Shown in pieces: positions 63,001 to 64,000 of a stretch of 64,000 nt of DNA. Below the pieces are notes generated by a model. It was not told the origin of the DNA and did not search any database. It saw only the letters and a program-made list of their open reading frames with translations. A program made the position numbers and the translations under genes. Origin of the DNA: Diploscapter coronatus (Eukaryota > Nematoda > Chromadorea > Rhabditida > Rhabditidae); contig OZ038423.1 in the NCBI GenBank assembly GCA_964036155.1, positions 81,908,246 through 81,972,245 of the forward strand, in the 5' to 3' direction. How positions within the stretch are numbered: the first letter of the stretch is position 1; the number at the start of each line of letters is the position of its first letter.

Positions 63001-64000
63001 CAACTAGCAAAATATAGAAACGCCAAAATTCCATCAGCAGCAGTTCTCCGAAATCTTCGAAAGAGGCGAGGCGAGGGACATGTGTTTGGTAAGGCCTCAT
63101 TATTCTTTATCCTAAAACCCTATTACTATCATCAGAAATATCCTAAATCTCAACAGCATCACTTACAGAATATCGTTTACCATCATATTTATAACTTCGA
63201 CCAATAATAAATCAGCACTCATCATTAATTCACTTGTTTTAGAAAGGAAAACCTCTAATTTTTCATTAACAACGCCCGACACCCGTCATCTATTCCACTT
63301 CCATCAACTAATCAGCCAATGCAGACTATTTCACCGGAAAAACTTTATCTGCATCATATAGCACTTATAAATTCATTTTATAACACTCCTTCCATCGAGA
63401 AACTTCATCTTTACCAAAAAAGCATCATCTTAATCACCACGCATCAATACTAATTCTAAATTTCATCCCTGATTGCATCAACGTCTCCATTCTCCCGCTA
63501 TCTTTCAGGAGGTGGATTATGCTTCACATATTCAGCTAAAATCAAAACATAATTCCAATATCTTCCGAACAGAGTTCAATTCGTCTCAAATCGACTCAAT
63601 TCGACTCGGTTCACCTTGTAATCTCTAAACGAAATTACAAAATCTCACAAATTCCATCAACAATACCTACTCTATCTTCACTAAATCAGCACACGTTTCA
63701 TTCAAACTGAAGATCCAGAATTCATACTACATCTACCGAGAATTTTATAAATTCCATTCAAATTTCATTCAAATACATTAAATAAACTCCATAAAACATT
63801 AGTTAATGTTGTACTCCCCGGATGGGGTGTCAGTCAGAACTCGTATTCGTACAAGTTTTTATTTAGTACAACGTCGGGAAAAGACAATTCAGGAGAATTG
63901 GAAGACCGACTGTCCTACAGGAGGGCAGGGGGGTAGACTGACTATTAAGAGGAGAATGGTCAATCAATAATTGTTAATGGTCAGGGAATAGAGATAACTA

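Larger units (their letters stand above)
47735..64000 (+). repeat. Macrosatellite array, unit about 3,547 bp, continues past window
   Basis: Units start at 47,735, 51,282, 54,829, 58,377 and 61,922, each at GTTAAGTCGAGAG; spacings are 3,547, 3,547, 3,548 and 3,545. I could see only a few single- or double-base indels, mostly in homopolymers (for example near 58,298, 58,988, 59,430, 60,030, 61,130 and 63,027). Copies are thus nearly identical. Each unit opens with a telomere-like block, contains three diverged segments with ATCTTC...AGAGGCGAGG...GTAAGG (48,170, 48,440 and 48,870 in unit 1), G-rich patches (49,720-49,935), and a run of degenerate subrepeats near its end. No credible gene. Confidence 0.97.

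Overview
The window looks like a nuclear contig end from a nematode, most likely Rhabditina. The reasons are compact intron-rich genes with TTTCAG-type acceptors and many introns of about 45-55 nt, nematode-type secreted cysteine-module proteins, a short PHY-3-like prolyl 4-hydroxylase, a ZIP13 zinc transporter, and Tc1/mariner and Helitron-like debris. All gene models were built by hand by joining exons at GT/AG sites with matching phase. No database search was possible.

Layout, left to right. (1) 1-8.75 kb: the 3' part of a secreted gene on + made of four copies of an eight-cysteine module, each split into three exons with fixed phases, followed by a von Willebrand factor A (VWA) domain; its introns are full of Helitron-like and foldback DNA. 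(2) 9.4-11.45 kb, minus: a doubtful small ORF and a well-supported seven-exon gene for a 181-aa secreted helical protein. (3) 11.45-14.2 kb: no gene seen. (4) 14.25-16.66 kb, minus: a complete ten-exon prolyl 4-hydroxylase of 311 aa. (5) 17.86-21.59 kb, plus: a complete eleven-exon ZIP13-like zinc transporter of 367 aa. (6) 21.6-24.5 kb: repeats. (7) 24.60-43.47 kb, plus: one 19-exon gene for a 1059-aa secreted protein. It has a signal peptide, a Ser-rich linker, one six-cysteine module, a Pro/Thr-rich tract of 27 units of 11 residues, four more cysteine modules and a C-terminal peritrophin-A-like (chitin-binding) domain. (8) 43.5-47.3 kb: nested foldback elements and a decayed mariner. (9) 47,735 to the window end: a tandem array of a unit of about 3,547 bp, four full copies and part of a fifth, almost identical. 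Each unit carries a block of degenerate TTAGGG-like hexamers, all with the G-rich strand running toward the right end.

The two module genes share domain type and exon phases, so they belong to one secreted family, probably acting in extracellular matrix or mucus. The prolyl 4-hydroxylase (collagen maturation) and ZIP13 (zinc supply to or from secretory compartments; linked to collagen biology in mammals) fit a secretory and extracellular theme, but nothing in the sequence shows they work together. The two most notable features are the telomere-like macrosatellite at the contig end, and cysteine-module exons bracketed by direct repeats that could drive module gain and loss.
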